Assembly: GCA_050291585.1 (NCBI GenBank) | Contig: JBNKKA010000049.1 | Coordinates: 1 to 26,553 of the forward strand | DNA: 26,553 bases | Direction of reading: 5' to 3' | Source of the DNA: JASJCL01 sp050291585 | GTDB taxonomy: Bacteria; Desulfobacterota; Desulfobacteria; Desulfobacterales; Desulfosarcinaceae | Part shown: one piece after another, positions 1-7,184 of the stretch | Numbering within the stretch: the first letter of the stretch is position 1 | How the letters are laid out: every line of letters starts with the position of its first letter | Translations under genes and position numbers: made by a program | Notes under the pieces: model-generated | What the model was told of the DNA's origin: nothing | What the model saw: only the letters and a program-made list of their open reading frames with translations | Databases searched by the model: none

Positions 1-53
1 GTCCCCACAAGGGACAGCGCGCCTGTAAGGCATTAAAAGCGGAGAGCGGTTAT

Positions 54-1181
54 TCAGCCTACATTGAAGCTCCAGAGAATACCAGCGCAGATGGCGGAGC
101 CGATGACACCGGAGGAGTTGCAGGCCATGGCATGCATGAGCAAGAAGTTCGTGGGGTCCTCCTTCTGGCCCACCAGGTGAACTTCTCTGGCCGAGCCGGG
201 AACGGCCGAGACACCGCTTGCACCGAGAAGGGGATTGATCTTCTCTTTTAGGACAAGATTCATCAGCTTGGCGAACAAGACACCCGATGCGGTGGCGATG
301 CTGAAGGCCACGGCCCCTAGAAAGAAGATACCGATCGATTTTCCGGTAAGAAAGACATCGCCTTGGGTGCTGGCGCCCACGGTGAGTCCCAGAAAAATAG
401 TGGCTATGTCGATGATGGCGCTGCTGGCTGTCCTGGCCAAGCGGTCAACCACACCGGAGACTTTCATCATGTTACCGAAGAAAAAGGTTCCCAAGAGCGG
501 AATGGAGGCCGGAGCCAGAAAACAGCAAAGCAGGAGTCCCACGACGGGGAAGATGAGGAGTTCCTTGCGGGACACTTCCCGGGGGTCGGACATGTGGATA
601 AGGCGTTCGTTGCGAGTGGTCAGCAACCGCATGATGGGCGGTTGAATAATGGGAATCAAGGCCATATAGGAGTAAGCCGCGATGGCGATGGGCCCGATGA
701 GATGGGGGGCCAGTTTGGCCGTGAGAAAGATGGAGGTCGGTCCGTCTGCCCCGCCGATGATGGCGATGGAGGCGGCCTCCTTGGGCAGAAAGCCCAGGGC
801 AAGCGCGCTTAGCAGGGTAAAAAAGATGCCCATTTGGGCTGCAGCTCCTAAAAGCATAAGCTTGGGTCTGGCCAGGAGAGATGAAAAGTCGGTCATTGCC
901 CCCAGCCCCAGAAAAACGATGGAGGGATAAAGGCCGGTGGTCACGCCGAAGTAAAGATAGTGCAGGACGCTGTTGGGTTCGTAGATCCCCAGACCAAAGC
1001 CTTTAAAAAAAGGTACGTTGCCAACGAGTATACCGAAACCGATGGGCAGGAGCAAAAGGGGTTCATACTCTTTGGCAATGGCAAGATAGAGGAAGGTTGA
1101 ACCCACCAGAATCATAAACACATGACGATAGTCGGCCAGGTAGTATCCCGTATTTTGAAGAAATTGTAGTAATAGTTCCAT
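54..1181 (-). CDS. oadB: Na+-translocating decarboxylase beta subunit (OadB/GcdB/MmdB family)
   Basis: 375-residue polytopic membrane protein. The family couples decarboxylation of a carboxybiotin carrier to Na+ export across the cytoplasmic membrane. Family-typical stretches are visible: GAMTDFSSLLARP near residue 95, IIGGADGPTSIF near residue 140, the NPLLGASGVSAVP segment, and a C-terminal AMACNSSGVIGSAICAG helix. The length is close to the usual 370-430. The start is supported by AAGGAG about 9 bases upstream of the ATG. It lies 18 bases downstream of the gamma-like gene and was probably co-transcribed with it. The sequence alone does not separate oxaloacetate, methylmalonyl-CoA and glutaconyl-CoA decarboxylase, because the substrate-specific alpha subunit is not in the window. 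Family call is firm; the substrate and therefore the symbol are not. Confidence 0.93.
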   Translation of the reverse strand: MELLLQFLQNTGYYLADYRHVFMILVGSTFLYLAIAKEYEPLLLLPIGFGILVGNVPFFKGFGLGIYEPNSVLHYLYFGVTTGLYPSIVFLGLGAMTDFSSLLARPKLMLLGAAAQMGIFFTLLSALALGFLPKEAASIAIIGGADGPTSIFLTAKLAPHLIGPIAIAAYSYMALIPIIQPPIMRLLTTRNERLIHMSDPREVSRKELLIFPVVGLLLCCFLAPASIPLLGTFFFGNMMKVSGVVDRLARTASSAIIDIATIFLGLTVGASTQGDVFLTGKSIGIFFLGAVAFSIATASGVLFAKLMNLVLKEKINPLLGASGVSAVPGSAREVHLVGQKEDPTNFLLMHAMACNSSGVIGSAICAGILWSFNVG

Positions 1182-1199
1182 TCGGATCGCTCCTTTGTC

Positions 1200-1604
1200 T
1201 TATTTGGCTGTCCAGAGGAACGCGCCGGTTTCAGTGGGTGTCAATAATCCTGCGTCTCTAAAATTCCTGATGGTGATGTGGGGATGGGGCAGGTTCTGCT
1301 CCTTAAAGAGTTCATGCAGAGCTTGGAGTTGGAACTCTTCCCCGAGGGAGGTGATGAGAGGCCCGTAGAGATTGGCGGCGGCATCTGTTTCCAGCGGCAC
1401 TTCAGTCTCAGATAGAGGTTTCAGAGCAGGCTCAGGGGCGGTGACGGGGGCGGCGGCCTTTTCGTCTTTTTCGAAAAGGCCAACCAATTTAGGAAGCAGA
1501 GAAATAATAAAAGATAGAACCGAGAGTCCCGAAAGGACGATGCAAGCGCCGGCAAAGGCCTGAGCCCAACCGTTGTGAGCGTTAATGGCGTCTAATCCAT
1601 ACAT
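1200..1604 (-). CDS. OadG-like gamma subunit of Na+-pump decarboxylase, with extra C-terminal domain
   Basis: 134 residues. One N-terminal membrane segment (about residues 14-42) is followed by a charged and Ala/Pro-rich linker (about 45-70), the usual architecture of decarboxylase gamma subunits, which assemble and anchor the alpha and beta subunits. After the linker comes a small soluble C-terminal region of about 60 residues (from ITSLGEEFQLQALHELF onward) that is longer than a minimal OadG. A clear ribosome site (AGGGGGT) lies just upstream of the ATG. The beta subunit follows 18 bases downstream on the same strand, which strongly supports the call. The function of the C-terminal region is not recognised. 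Confidence 0.75.
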   Translation of the reverse strand: MYGLDAINAHNGWAQAFAGACIVLSGLSVLSFIISLLPKLVGLFEKDEKAAAPVTAPEPALKPLSETEVPLETDAAANLYGPLITSLGEEFQLQALHELFKEQNLPHPHITIRNFRDAGLLTPTETGAFLWTAK

Positions 1605-1629
1605 TTTTACCCCCTAAGTAACCGTTATA

Positions 1630-1672
1630 ATTATATTATTTGTATATATGCGTATTGGTAGCGATTTTACAA
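1630..1672 (-). promoter_or_regulatory. candidate AT-rich promoter for the decarboxylase genes
   Basis: On the minus strand TTGTAA (1672-1667) is followed 18 bases later by TATATA (1648-1643). A second -10-like TATAAT lies at 1635-1630 without a good -35. Either would start transcription a short distance before the gamma-like gene. The block is much more AT-rich than its surroundings. Assignment is by motif only. Confidence 0.4.
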
Positions 1673-1795
1673 CTTATCAGTGTAAAGGGTATTTTTTCGA
1701 CCACACCTAGGGGGAAATGTCAATATTAAAGGCTTTAAAGGCGGCTTTTCAGAAAAACTCTTACAAACTCGATCTTGGACCGCTTTCCTTAGCGC

Positions 1796-1824
1796 TTGAC
1801 CGAACCCCCCATTGTTTCTATAAA
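1796..1824 (+). promoter_or_regulatory. sigma-70-type promoter of the BMP importer operon
   Basis: TTGACC (1796-1801), a 17-base spacer and TATAAA (1819-1824) form a near-consensus housekeeping promoter. It predicts a transcript start near 1831 and a leader of about 100 bases before the binding-protein ATG at 1930. The rest of the 1605-1929 gap holds the divergent decarboxylase promoter and no convincing gene. Confidence 0.7.
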
Positions 1825-1929
1825 TGCGAACGATGTTATTGGGAGGGATAATGGCAATCGGTTCCGGCAGAGCGATTTGGAACAATGCTCCATGTAGGGC
1901 CGATCAATCACTTGGCAAAGGAGTTAAAG

Positions 1930-3084
1930 ATGCGGTTTGCACGATATGCGCTATTGATCTGTTTGAGCCTGATTCTGGTTGCAGGTGGGGCCACTGCTGC
2001 GGACAAAAAAATGAAAGCAGGCTTCATCTATGTCGGTCCGGTGGGGGACTACGGCTTTTCCCATGCCCATGACCTGGGACGCAAGTTCGCCGAGGAGCGG
2101 CTCCCCTGGCTGGAGACGGTCTTCATCGAATCCGTGGCCGAGGCCGATTCCGCGCGGATCATCGACCGCTACATCCAGGAGGAAAAATGCGATGTGGTCT
2201 TCACCACCAGCTTCGGCTATATGGAGGATACCCTCAAAGCCGGCATGAAATACCCGAATAAGAAGTTCATGCACTGCTCCGGCTTCAAACAAAGCAAAAA
2301 TGTGGGCACCTATTTCGCCGACCTCTATCAGATGTACTATCTCAACGGACTCATGGCCGGGGCCTTGACCAAGAGCGACAAGATCGGGTACGTGGCCGCC
2401 TTCCCCATTCCCGAGCTGATCCGTCACATCGACGCCTTCGCTCTGGGGATCAAGGAGACCAACCCCAAGGCCAAGGTCTATGTAAAATGGATTTACGCCT
2501 GGTATGGTCCCGACAAGGCCAAGGAGGCTGCCGAGTCCCTCATCGCCGAAGGCTGCGACAATCTGGCCTTCACCGAGGACACCCCGGCCGTGATCGAGGT
2601 GGGTCAGGCCCATTCGGAGAAGGGCAAACAGATTTACACTTACAGCCATTACAGCCCCATGGAGACCTACGGCAAAGACTCGGTGGTCTCCGGCCAGCTC
2701 TGCGATTGGGGCGTCATGTATGAAAAGATCCTCAAGGACATGCACGACGGTACCTGGACCAGCAAGGATGAGTGGTGGTTGACCAAAGAAAATGCCGCTC
2801 TGCTCGGAGGCAGCAGGGACCACATGATCAACCCCAAGTTCGAGGGTGAGCTTAAAGCGGCCATGACGGACAATAAGGATTTCGGTAAAATCTCGGTCTA
2901 CGACCTGGTGATCAAGCGCCTGGAGCAGATGAAACAGGGCGTGGATGTCTTTGACCCCTTCACCGGTCCCATCAAAGACAACACCGGGGCCCTTAAGATC
3001 AAGGCCGGTGAGAGGGCATCCAAGGGCGACCTGTTAAGCATGATGTATTATGTGGATAACATCGCCGGCAATATTCCCAAATAA
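1930..3084 (+). CDS. BMP/PnrA-family ABC transporter substrate-binding protein
   Basis: 384 residues from the ATG at 1930, chosen because AAAGGAG (1917-1923) sits 6 bases upstream and because the protein then opens with a signal peptide (basic MRFARY, hydrophobic core, cleavage near ATA-AD at about residue 24). The mature protein begins with the family-typical pattern of a beta strand, GPVGDYGFS and a helix, as in BMP/PnrA (Med) periplasmic proteins that bind nucleosides or related small molecules. There is no lipobox cysteine, so a free periplasmic protein is likely. It heads an operon with a double-ATPase protein and two permeases. An in-frame ATG at 1885 lacks a ribosome site and would bury the signal peptide. 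The true ligand cannot be read from the sequence; purine nucleosides are the best-known ligands of the family. Confidence 0.9.
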   Translation: MRFARYALLICLSLILVAGGATAADKKMKAGFIYVGPVGDYGFSHAHDLGRKFAEERLPWLETVFIESVAEADSARIIDRYIQEEKCDVVFTTSFGYMEDTLKAGMKYPNKKFMHCSGFKQSKNVGTYFADLYQMYYLNGLMAGALTKSDKIGYVAAFPIPELIRHIDAFALGIKETNPKAKVYVKWIYAWYGPDKAKEAAESLIAEGCDNLAFTEDTPAVIEVGQAHSEKGKQIYTYSHYSPMETYGKDSVVSGQLCDWGVMYEKILKDMHDGTWTSKDEWWLTKENAALLGGSRDHMINPKFEGELKAAMTDNKDFGKISVYDLVIKRLEQMKQGVDVFDPFTGPIKDNTGALKIKAGERASKGDLLSMMYYVDNIAGNIPK

Positions 3085-3109
3085 GCCTACCTTTATAAAA
3101 GTCCATCCC

Positions 3110-3136
3110 GGGGGAGCCGCCGTCGGCGGCTCCCCC
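3110..3136 (+). terminator. strong stem-loop between binding-protein and ATPase genes
   Basis: GGGGGAGCCGCC (3110-3121) pairs perfectly with GGCGGCTCCCCC (3125-3136) around a 3-base loop and is followed only by TTTATT. The very stable stem with a weak T-tract suits a partial terminator or an mRNA 3'-end protector, letting the binding protein be made in excess over the membrane subunits. Confidence 0.7.
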
Positions 3137-3212
3137 TTTATTGGCGTAAACGTCGTCAGGTCATTCATGAAGCGTTGACGACTCAAATCGTCTGCGGCAA
3201 GATCGGGTCGCC

Positions 3213-4757
3213 ATGCGCAAAATTGAAAAGCTGGAGATGCGGGGGATCACCAAGACCTTTCACGGAATCCCTGCCAATGACGAGGTCTCCCTCACCATCC
3301 GGTCGGGTGAGATTCTGGGGTTGCTCGGAGAGAACGGGGCGGGTAAGACCACCCTGATGAATATCCTCTATGGCCTCTACCAGCCCGACAAGGGTGAGGT
3401 TTGCATCAATGACCAGGTGGTCCGAATCAAATCCCCCAGCGATAGTATCCAGCAGGGGATCGGCATGGTTCATCAGCACTTCGCGCTGGTTCAGAACCAC
3501 AGTGTGGTGGAGAACGTCGCCCTGGGCTATAAAGAAGCGCCCCAGTTTTTTCCCCACAAAAAGCTGGAAAAGAAGATCAGCGAGTTTTCCCGCCAGTTCA
3601 ACTTTGCCATCGACCCCCACAAAAAGATCTGGGAACTTTCCGCCGGCGAACAGCAACGCGTGGAGATCACCAAAGCCCTCCTCAACGGAGCCGATTTGCT
3701 CATCCTGGACGAACCGACGAGCGTACTCACCCCCCAGGAGAGCCGCGACCTTTTTGGCATGCTGAGGGAGATGAAGGCCCAGGGGCATTGTGTCATCCTC
3801 ATCAGCCATAAGCTCGATGAGATCCTGGCGCTTTGCGATCGGGTGACCGTTCTGCAGAAGGGTCGCATCGTGGGCCATGCCGAAACGGCCGATGTGGACA
3901 AGAAGGACCTGGCGCGCATGATGATCGGGCGTGAGGTGATCTTCAATATCTCACGCGAGGCCATGCCGCGAAAGGATAAAGTCCTCACGGTTGAATCCGT
4001 TGAGATATTAGGAGATAAAGGCTTATCGGCGGTAAATGGCATCGCTTTCGATGTCTACCGCAATGAGATTTTCGGCATCGCCGGGGTATCGGGCAATGGT
4101 CAGCGGGAGCTGGTGGAGGCCATCACCGGTCTGCGAAAGGTGGAAGCAGGGCGCATCACCGTCGACGGGACGGACATCACCAACCAGAGTCCCCGCTGCG
4201 TCTACGACAGCGGCGTCTCCCACGTGCCCGAGGAGCGTATCAAGTTCGGTATCGCTCCCGGACTCTGCCTCTACGACAACGCCATCCTCAAACAACAGCA
4301 CCTCAGAAAATACAACCAAATGTCTTTTTTAGCCTATCGGCGCATTAAACACCACGCCGAGCAGCTGATTCAGGATTATAAAGTGCTGGCGCCCAATATC
4401 AATGTCCAGACCAAGAACCTCTCCGGAGGCAATATTCAGAAACTGATCCTCGGACGAGAGATCAGCGAAACGCCTTCCCTGCTGGTGGCCTCCCATCCCA
4501 CCTACGGGCTGGACGTGGGTGCCACCGAATACCTGCGCCGCCAACTGCTCCAGCGACGCCGTGAAGGCGGAGCCGTGCTCCTCGTCTCCGAGGACCTGGA
4601 GGAGATCTTTGAACTCTGCGACCGGGTGGCGGTGATTTTTCAGGGAGAATTTATGGGGATTCTGAGCCCCGAGGATCCGCGTGCCAAGGATATCGGCCTG
4701 ATGATGGCCGGCTCCCTGCGCCTGAACGGGGACGGGGGGCAAGATGGTGCGCATTGA
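3213..4757 (+). CDS. ABC importer ATPase, two fused nucleotide-binding domains (nucleoside/simple-sugar type)
   Basis: 514 residues with two ABC domains. Domain 1 has Walker A GENGAGKTT (near residue 40), signature LSAGEQQRVE and Walker B LLILDEPTSVLT. Domain 2 (from about residue 260) has a degenerate Walker A (GVSGNGQRE), signature LSGGNIQK, and HPT where the catalytic glutamate would be. One good and one degenerate ATP site is usual for the sugar and nucleoside (YufO/NupO-like) class. It energises the two permeases that follow, overlapping the first by 14 bases. Start choice is moderate: neither this ATG nor one at 3237 has a strong ribosome site. Confidence 0.93.
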   Translation: MRKIEKLEMRGITKTFHGIPANDEVSLTIRSGEILGLLGENGAGKTTLMNILYGLYQPDKGEVCINDQVVRIKSPSDSIQQGIGMVHQHFALVQNHSVVENVALGYKEAPQFFPHKKLEKKISEFSRQFNFAIDPHKKIWELSAGEQQRVEITKALLNGADLLILDEPTSVLTPQESRDLFGMLREMKAQGHCVILISHKLDEILALCDRVTVLQKGRIVGHAETADVDKKDLARMMIGREVIFNISREAMPRKDKVLTVESVEILGDKGLSAVNGIAFDVYRNEIFGIAGVSGNGQRELVEAITGLRKVEAGRITVDGTDITNQSPRCVYDSGVSHVPEERIKFGIAPGLCLYDNAILKQQHLRKYNQMSFLAYRRIKHHAEQLIQDYKVLAPNINVQTKNLSGGNIQKLILGREISETPSLLVASHPTYGLDVGATEYLRRQLLQRRREGGAVLLVSEDLEEIFELCDRVAVIFQGEFMGILSPEDPRAKDIGLMMAGSLRLNGDGGQDGAH

Positions 4758-5847
4758 GGTCAGCGACCGCCCCCAGATAACGCCTTTGCACACCCTCTTG
4801 ACCCTGATCTTCTCTCTGGTAGCAGGGCTTTTAGCCATCAGCCTGATCTTTCTCTTCTTCGATGTTAACCCCCTTTTTGCCCTCAAGAAGATCTTCGGCG
4901 GCTCCTTCGGCAGCCTCTATGGTTTCAAGGAGACCGTCACCAAAGCGATCCCCCTGATTCTCATTGGGACGGGCCTGGCCCTGGCCTTCCGGGCAAAGTT
5001 CTGGAACATTGGCGCCGAGAGCCAGCTACTCATGGGCGCTATCCTCGCCACCTGGGTGGGCCTTAACTGGTGCCCCCACCTGCCTGCGCCCGTGGCCGTG
5101 CCTCTGATTTTCCTGGCTGGCTTTATCGGCGGGGCCCTGTGGGGCGTCATCCCCGCCTTTCTCAAGATCCGTTTCGCCATCAACGAGGTGATCTCGACCT
5201 TGATGCTCAACTATATCTGCGCCGAGTTCCTGACCCTCTTGATCGTAGGACCCTGGAAGGGCAAGACCAAATTCGGTTTTCCCTACACCGACGATCTGCC
5301 GGCATCCGCAATTCTGGGCGTCATCCCCGGTTCGCGCATCCACTACATGACCCTCATCCTGGCCATTCTAGTAGCCGTGGCCCTGGGGATAGCCGTTTAC
5401 TGGACCCGCTTCGGCTATGAAGTGCGCGTCATCGGTGAGAACCCCGAGGCGGGCAAGTATGCGGGCATCAACTTCTTCCGCACCACCCTAATCATCATGG
5501 CCATCAGCGGTGGCGTAGCGGGACTGGCCGGGGTGGGTGAGGTGGCCGGCATCCACTACCATCTCAGCTACCCGGCATCCATCAGTTCGGGATATGGCTA
5601 CACGGGCATCATCGTGGCCTGGCTGGCCAAGCTCAACCCCCTCTTCGTCATCGTCTCGGGCCTCTTTTTTGCCGGTATTCTGGTGGGGGGGGATGCCATC
5701 CAGATCTCCCTGGGCCTCCCGGCCGCCACCGTGCAGGTGTTCAATGGCACCCTGCTGATCTTTTTGATCATGGGGGATTACTTCCTTAAAAATAAGGTGA
5801 CGCTGCGCTTCGGGAAGACGAATACCTCTCCCGGAAGCGAGAGATAG
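4744..5847 (+). CDS. ABC importer permease 1 (YufP/NupP-like)
   Basis: 367 residues, strongly hydrophobic with about 8-10 membrane segments, of the BPD_transp_2 permease group used by BMP-type importers. Recognisable features are AIPLILIGTGLALAFRAKFWNIGAE near residue 60, which resembles conserved N-terminal text of the family, and the cytoplasmic EVRVIGENPEAGKYAGI segment (about residue 225) expected to contact the ATPase. The gene overlaps the ATPase gene by 14 bases, implying translational coupling, and is followed 10 bases later by the second permease. Confidence 0.92.
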   Translation: MVRIEVSDRPQITPLHTLLTLIFSLVAGLLAISLIFLFFDVNPLFALKKIFGGSFGSLYGFKETVTKAIPLILIGTGLALAFRAKFWNIGAESQLLMGAILATWVGLNWCPHLPAPVAVPLIFLAGFIGGALWGVIPAFLKIRFAINEVISTLMLNYICAEFLTLLIVGPWKGKTKFGFPYTDDLPASAILGVIPGSRIHYMTLILAILVAVALGIAVYWTRFGYEVRVIGENPEAGKYAGINFFRTTLIIMAISGGVAGLAGVGEVAGIHYHLSYPASISSGYGYTGIIVAWLAKLNPLFVIVSGLFFAGILVGGDAIQISLGLPAATVQVFNGTLLIFLIMGDYFLKNKVTLRFGKTNTSPGSER

Positions 5848-5857
5848 GGAGCCTGCC

Positions 5858-6778
5858 GTGGAAGAGATTGTCATATCCGTAGCCCAACGCACCCTGGTGG
5901 CCGGTACCCCTTTGCTCCTGGGAACCATCGGCGAGGTTATCTGCGAGCGCGCCGGGATCCTCAACCTGGGTATCGAAGGGGTCATGGCCGTGGGGGCCGC
6001 CAGTGCCTTCATTGTCACCTATTCCACGGGCAACCCCTGGCTGGGTCTGGCCGCCGCCCTGGCCGCTGGCGTGCTCATCTCCCTGACCCACGCTTTTTCT
6101 TCCATAACCCTGCAGGCCAATCAGGTTGTTAGCGGTCTGGCACTGACTATGCTCGGCCTGGGCATCTCCGGTCTGATGGGCAAACCTTACGTGGGCAAAC
6201 CCTTGCCCATCAAGCTCGACGATCTCTCCATTCCGGTGCTCGCCGATATTCCTTACATCGGCCCCATCTTCTTCCAGCAGAGCCCTTACTTCTATCTGGC
6301 CGTGATTCTGGCCTTGCTTGCCTGGTTCGTCCTTGAGTACACGCGTGTGGGTATCATGATCCGTTCCACCGGCGAAAACCCTCGTGCCACAGAGACTCAG
6401 GGGGTAAGCGTGACCCTTATCCGCTACCTGTGCGTGCTCGTGGGGGGTGCCTTTTCCGCTATGGCCGGTGCTCATCTGTCCACCTCTTACAGCAAATCCT
6501 GGATCGAAGGGATGACGGCCGGCCGCGGCTGGATCGTCATCGCCCTAACCATTTTCGCCCTCTGGAACCCGCTGCGCGCTATGCTGGGGGCCTTTCTCTT
6601 CGGGGGCATCTTCGTTCTCCAATATCTCCTCCAGCCCTTAGGCATCCCGCCCAACTTCCTGTCAATGATGCCCTATATCGCCACCCTCATCGTGCTTCTT
6701 CTGGGCGGGCTGCGCGACGCGCGCAAACTCAGCGCCCCGGCAATGTTGGGGGAACCCTATCGGCGCGGCGAACGCTGA
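5858..6778 (+). CDS. ABC importer permease 2 (YufQ/NupQ-like)
   Basis: 306 residues beginning at a GTG codon with AGGGAG (5846-5851) 6 bases upstream. The N-terminal text (TPLLLGTIGEVICERAGILNLGIEGVM) is highly typical of the second permease of BMP-type nucleoside importers, and the EAA-like RSTGENPRATETQGV loop (about residue 168) should dock on the ATPase. It is the last gene of the operon. No good terminator was seen in the about 200 bases after its stop. Confidence 0.92.
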   Translation: MEEIVISVAQRTLVAGTPLLLGTIGEVICERAGILNLGIEGVMAVGAASAFIVTYSTGNPWLGLAAALAAGVLISLTHAFSSITLQANQVVSGLALTMLGLGISGLMGKPYVGKPLPIKLDDLSIPVLADIPYIGPIFFQQSPYFYLAVILALLAWFVLEYTRVGIMIRSTGENPRATETQGVSVTLIRYLCVLVGGAFSAMAGAHLSTSYSKSWIEGMTAGRGWIVIALTIFALWNPLRAMLGAFLFGGIFVLQYLLQPLGIPPNFLSMMPYIATLIVLLLGGLRDARKLSAPAMLGEPYRRGER

Positions 6779-6976
6779 GCGGGCAGGAGAATCCAATCCG
6801 GCGCCCTCCGGTTTTCCCGAAGGGTGAAGAGAGATGGAGAAAAGCCGAACCGATCCTGGAATGTACCGCTGGTTTGTTCCAGAAATAGGGTTTGGATTTG
6901 CTTTAAATTCAACACCCATGACCTTTGGTGGGGTTCTCTACATCTTTATTATGCAACGTTGAGGTAAAAAACGCCC

Positions 6977-7005
6977 TTGACACCAGGAAGTAACCTCGAT
7001 AGTAG
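6977..7005 (+). promoter_or_regulatory. candidate promoter of the nickel/peptide importer operon
   Basis: A perfect TTGACA (6977-6982) stands 17 bases before TAGTAG (7000-7005), a weak match to TATAAT. The predicted start near 7012 gives a leader of about 170 bases before the ATG at 7185. Confidence 0.45.
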
Positions 7006-7070
7006 TTATTATCGAAATGTCGTCAGAAGACGGCTATAAGTTTATCTACCTTAGACGAAATAGTCCAAAT

Positions 7071-7126
7071 AGCCACGAAGGCCCAATACTCCCCCTCGGG
7101 AACCGGCCTGCGTGGCTTTTGTTTTT
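7071..7126 (+). terminator. terminator-like hairpin in the leader of the nickel/peptide importer operon
   Basis: AGCCACG-A-AGGCC (7071-7083) pairs with GGCCT-G-CGTGGCT (7105-7117), two helices separated by one A·G mismatch, and is followed by a T-rich tail (TTTTGTTTTT, 7117-7126). It has the form of an intrinsic terminator but lies between the candidate promoter and the first gene, so it may be an attenuator. Smaller hairpins lie just upstream (CGATA/TATCG at 6997-7014 and CGTC/GACG at 7021-7032). No known riboswitch consensus was recognised. The stretch 6779-6970 shows no gene. Confidence 0.65.
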
Positions 7127-7184
7127 CAGCGACCAGGCTTCCAGAGGGATATTTCAAATTACCCCCCTTTTGGAGATGCCTCTT

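Noticed and set aside
1..53. GTCCC/GGGAC hairpin at the left edge as terminator of the decarboxylase genes
   Set aside because: The 5-bp stem is at the very end of the window with no T-run visible on the minus strand, so it cannot be judged.
1824..2072. Short plus-strand frame overlapping the start of the BMP binding protein
   Set aside because: It runs out of frame through the signal peptide region. A GGGAGGG lies before an inner ATG at 1851 but too close to it, and the product is Cys-rich nonsense.
1951..2823. Long open frame on the minus strand opposite the BMP binding-protein gene (290 codons)
   Set aside because: It is a shadow frame in GC-rich coding DNA. The plus-strand protein has a signal peptide, ribosome site and family motifs; the minus-strand product matches nothing recognisable.
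7017..7184. Upstream extension of the family 5 binding protein
   Set aside because: It would translate through the terminator-like hairpin and place about 56 residues ahead of a clear signal peptide. The start at 7185 has GGAG.
6977..7184. NikR operator (GTATGA-N16-TCATAC) or a known riboswitch upstream of the nickel/peptide importer
   Set aside because: No such half-sites are present, and the leader does not match cobalamin, SAM, TPP, FMN, fluoride or guanidine-I consensus elements as I know them.
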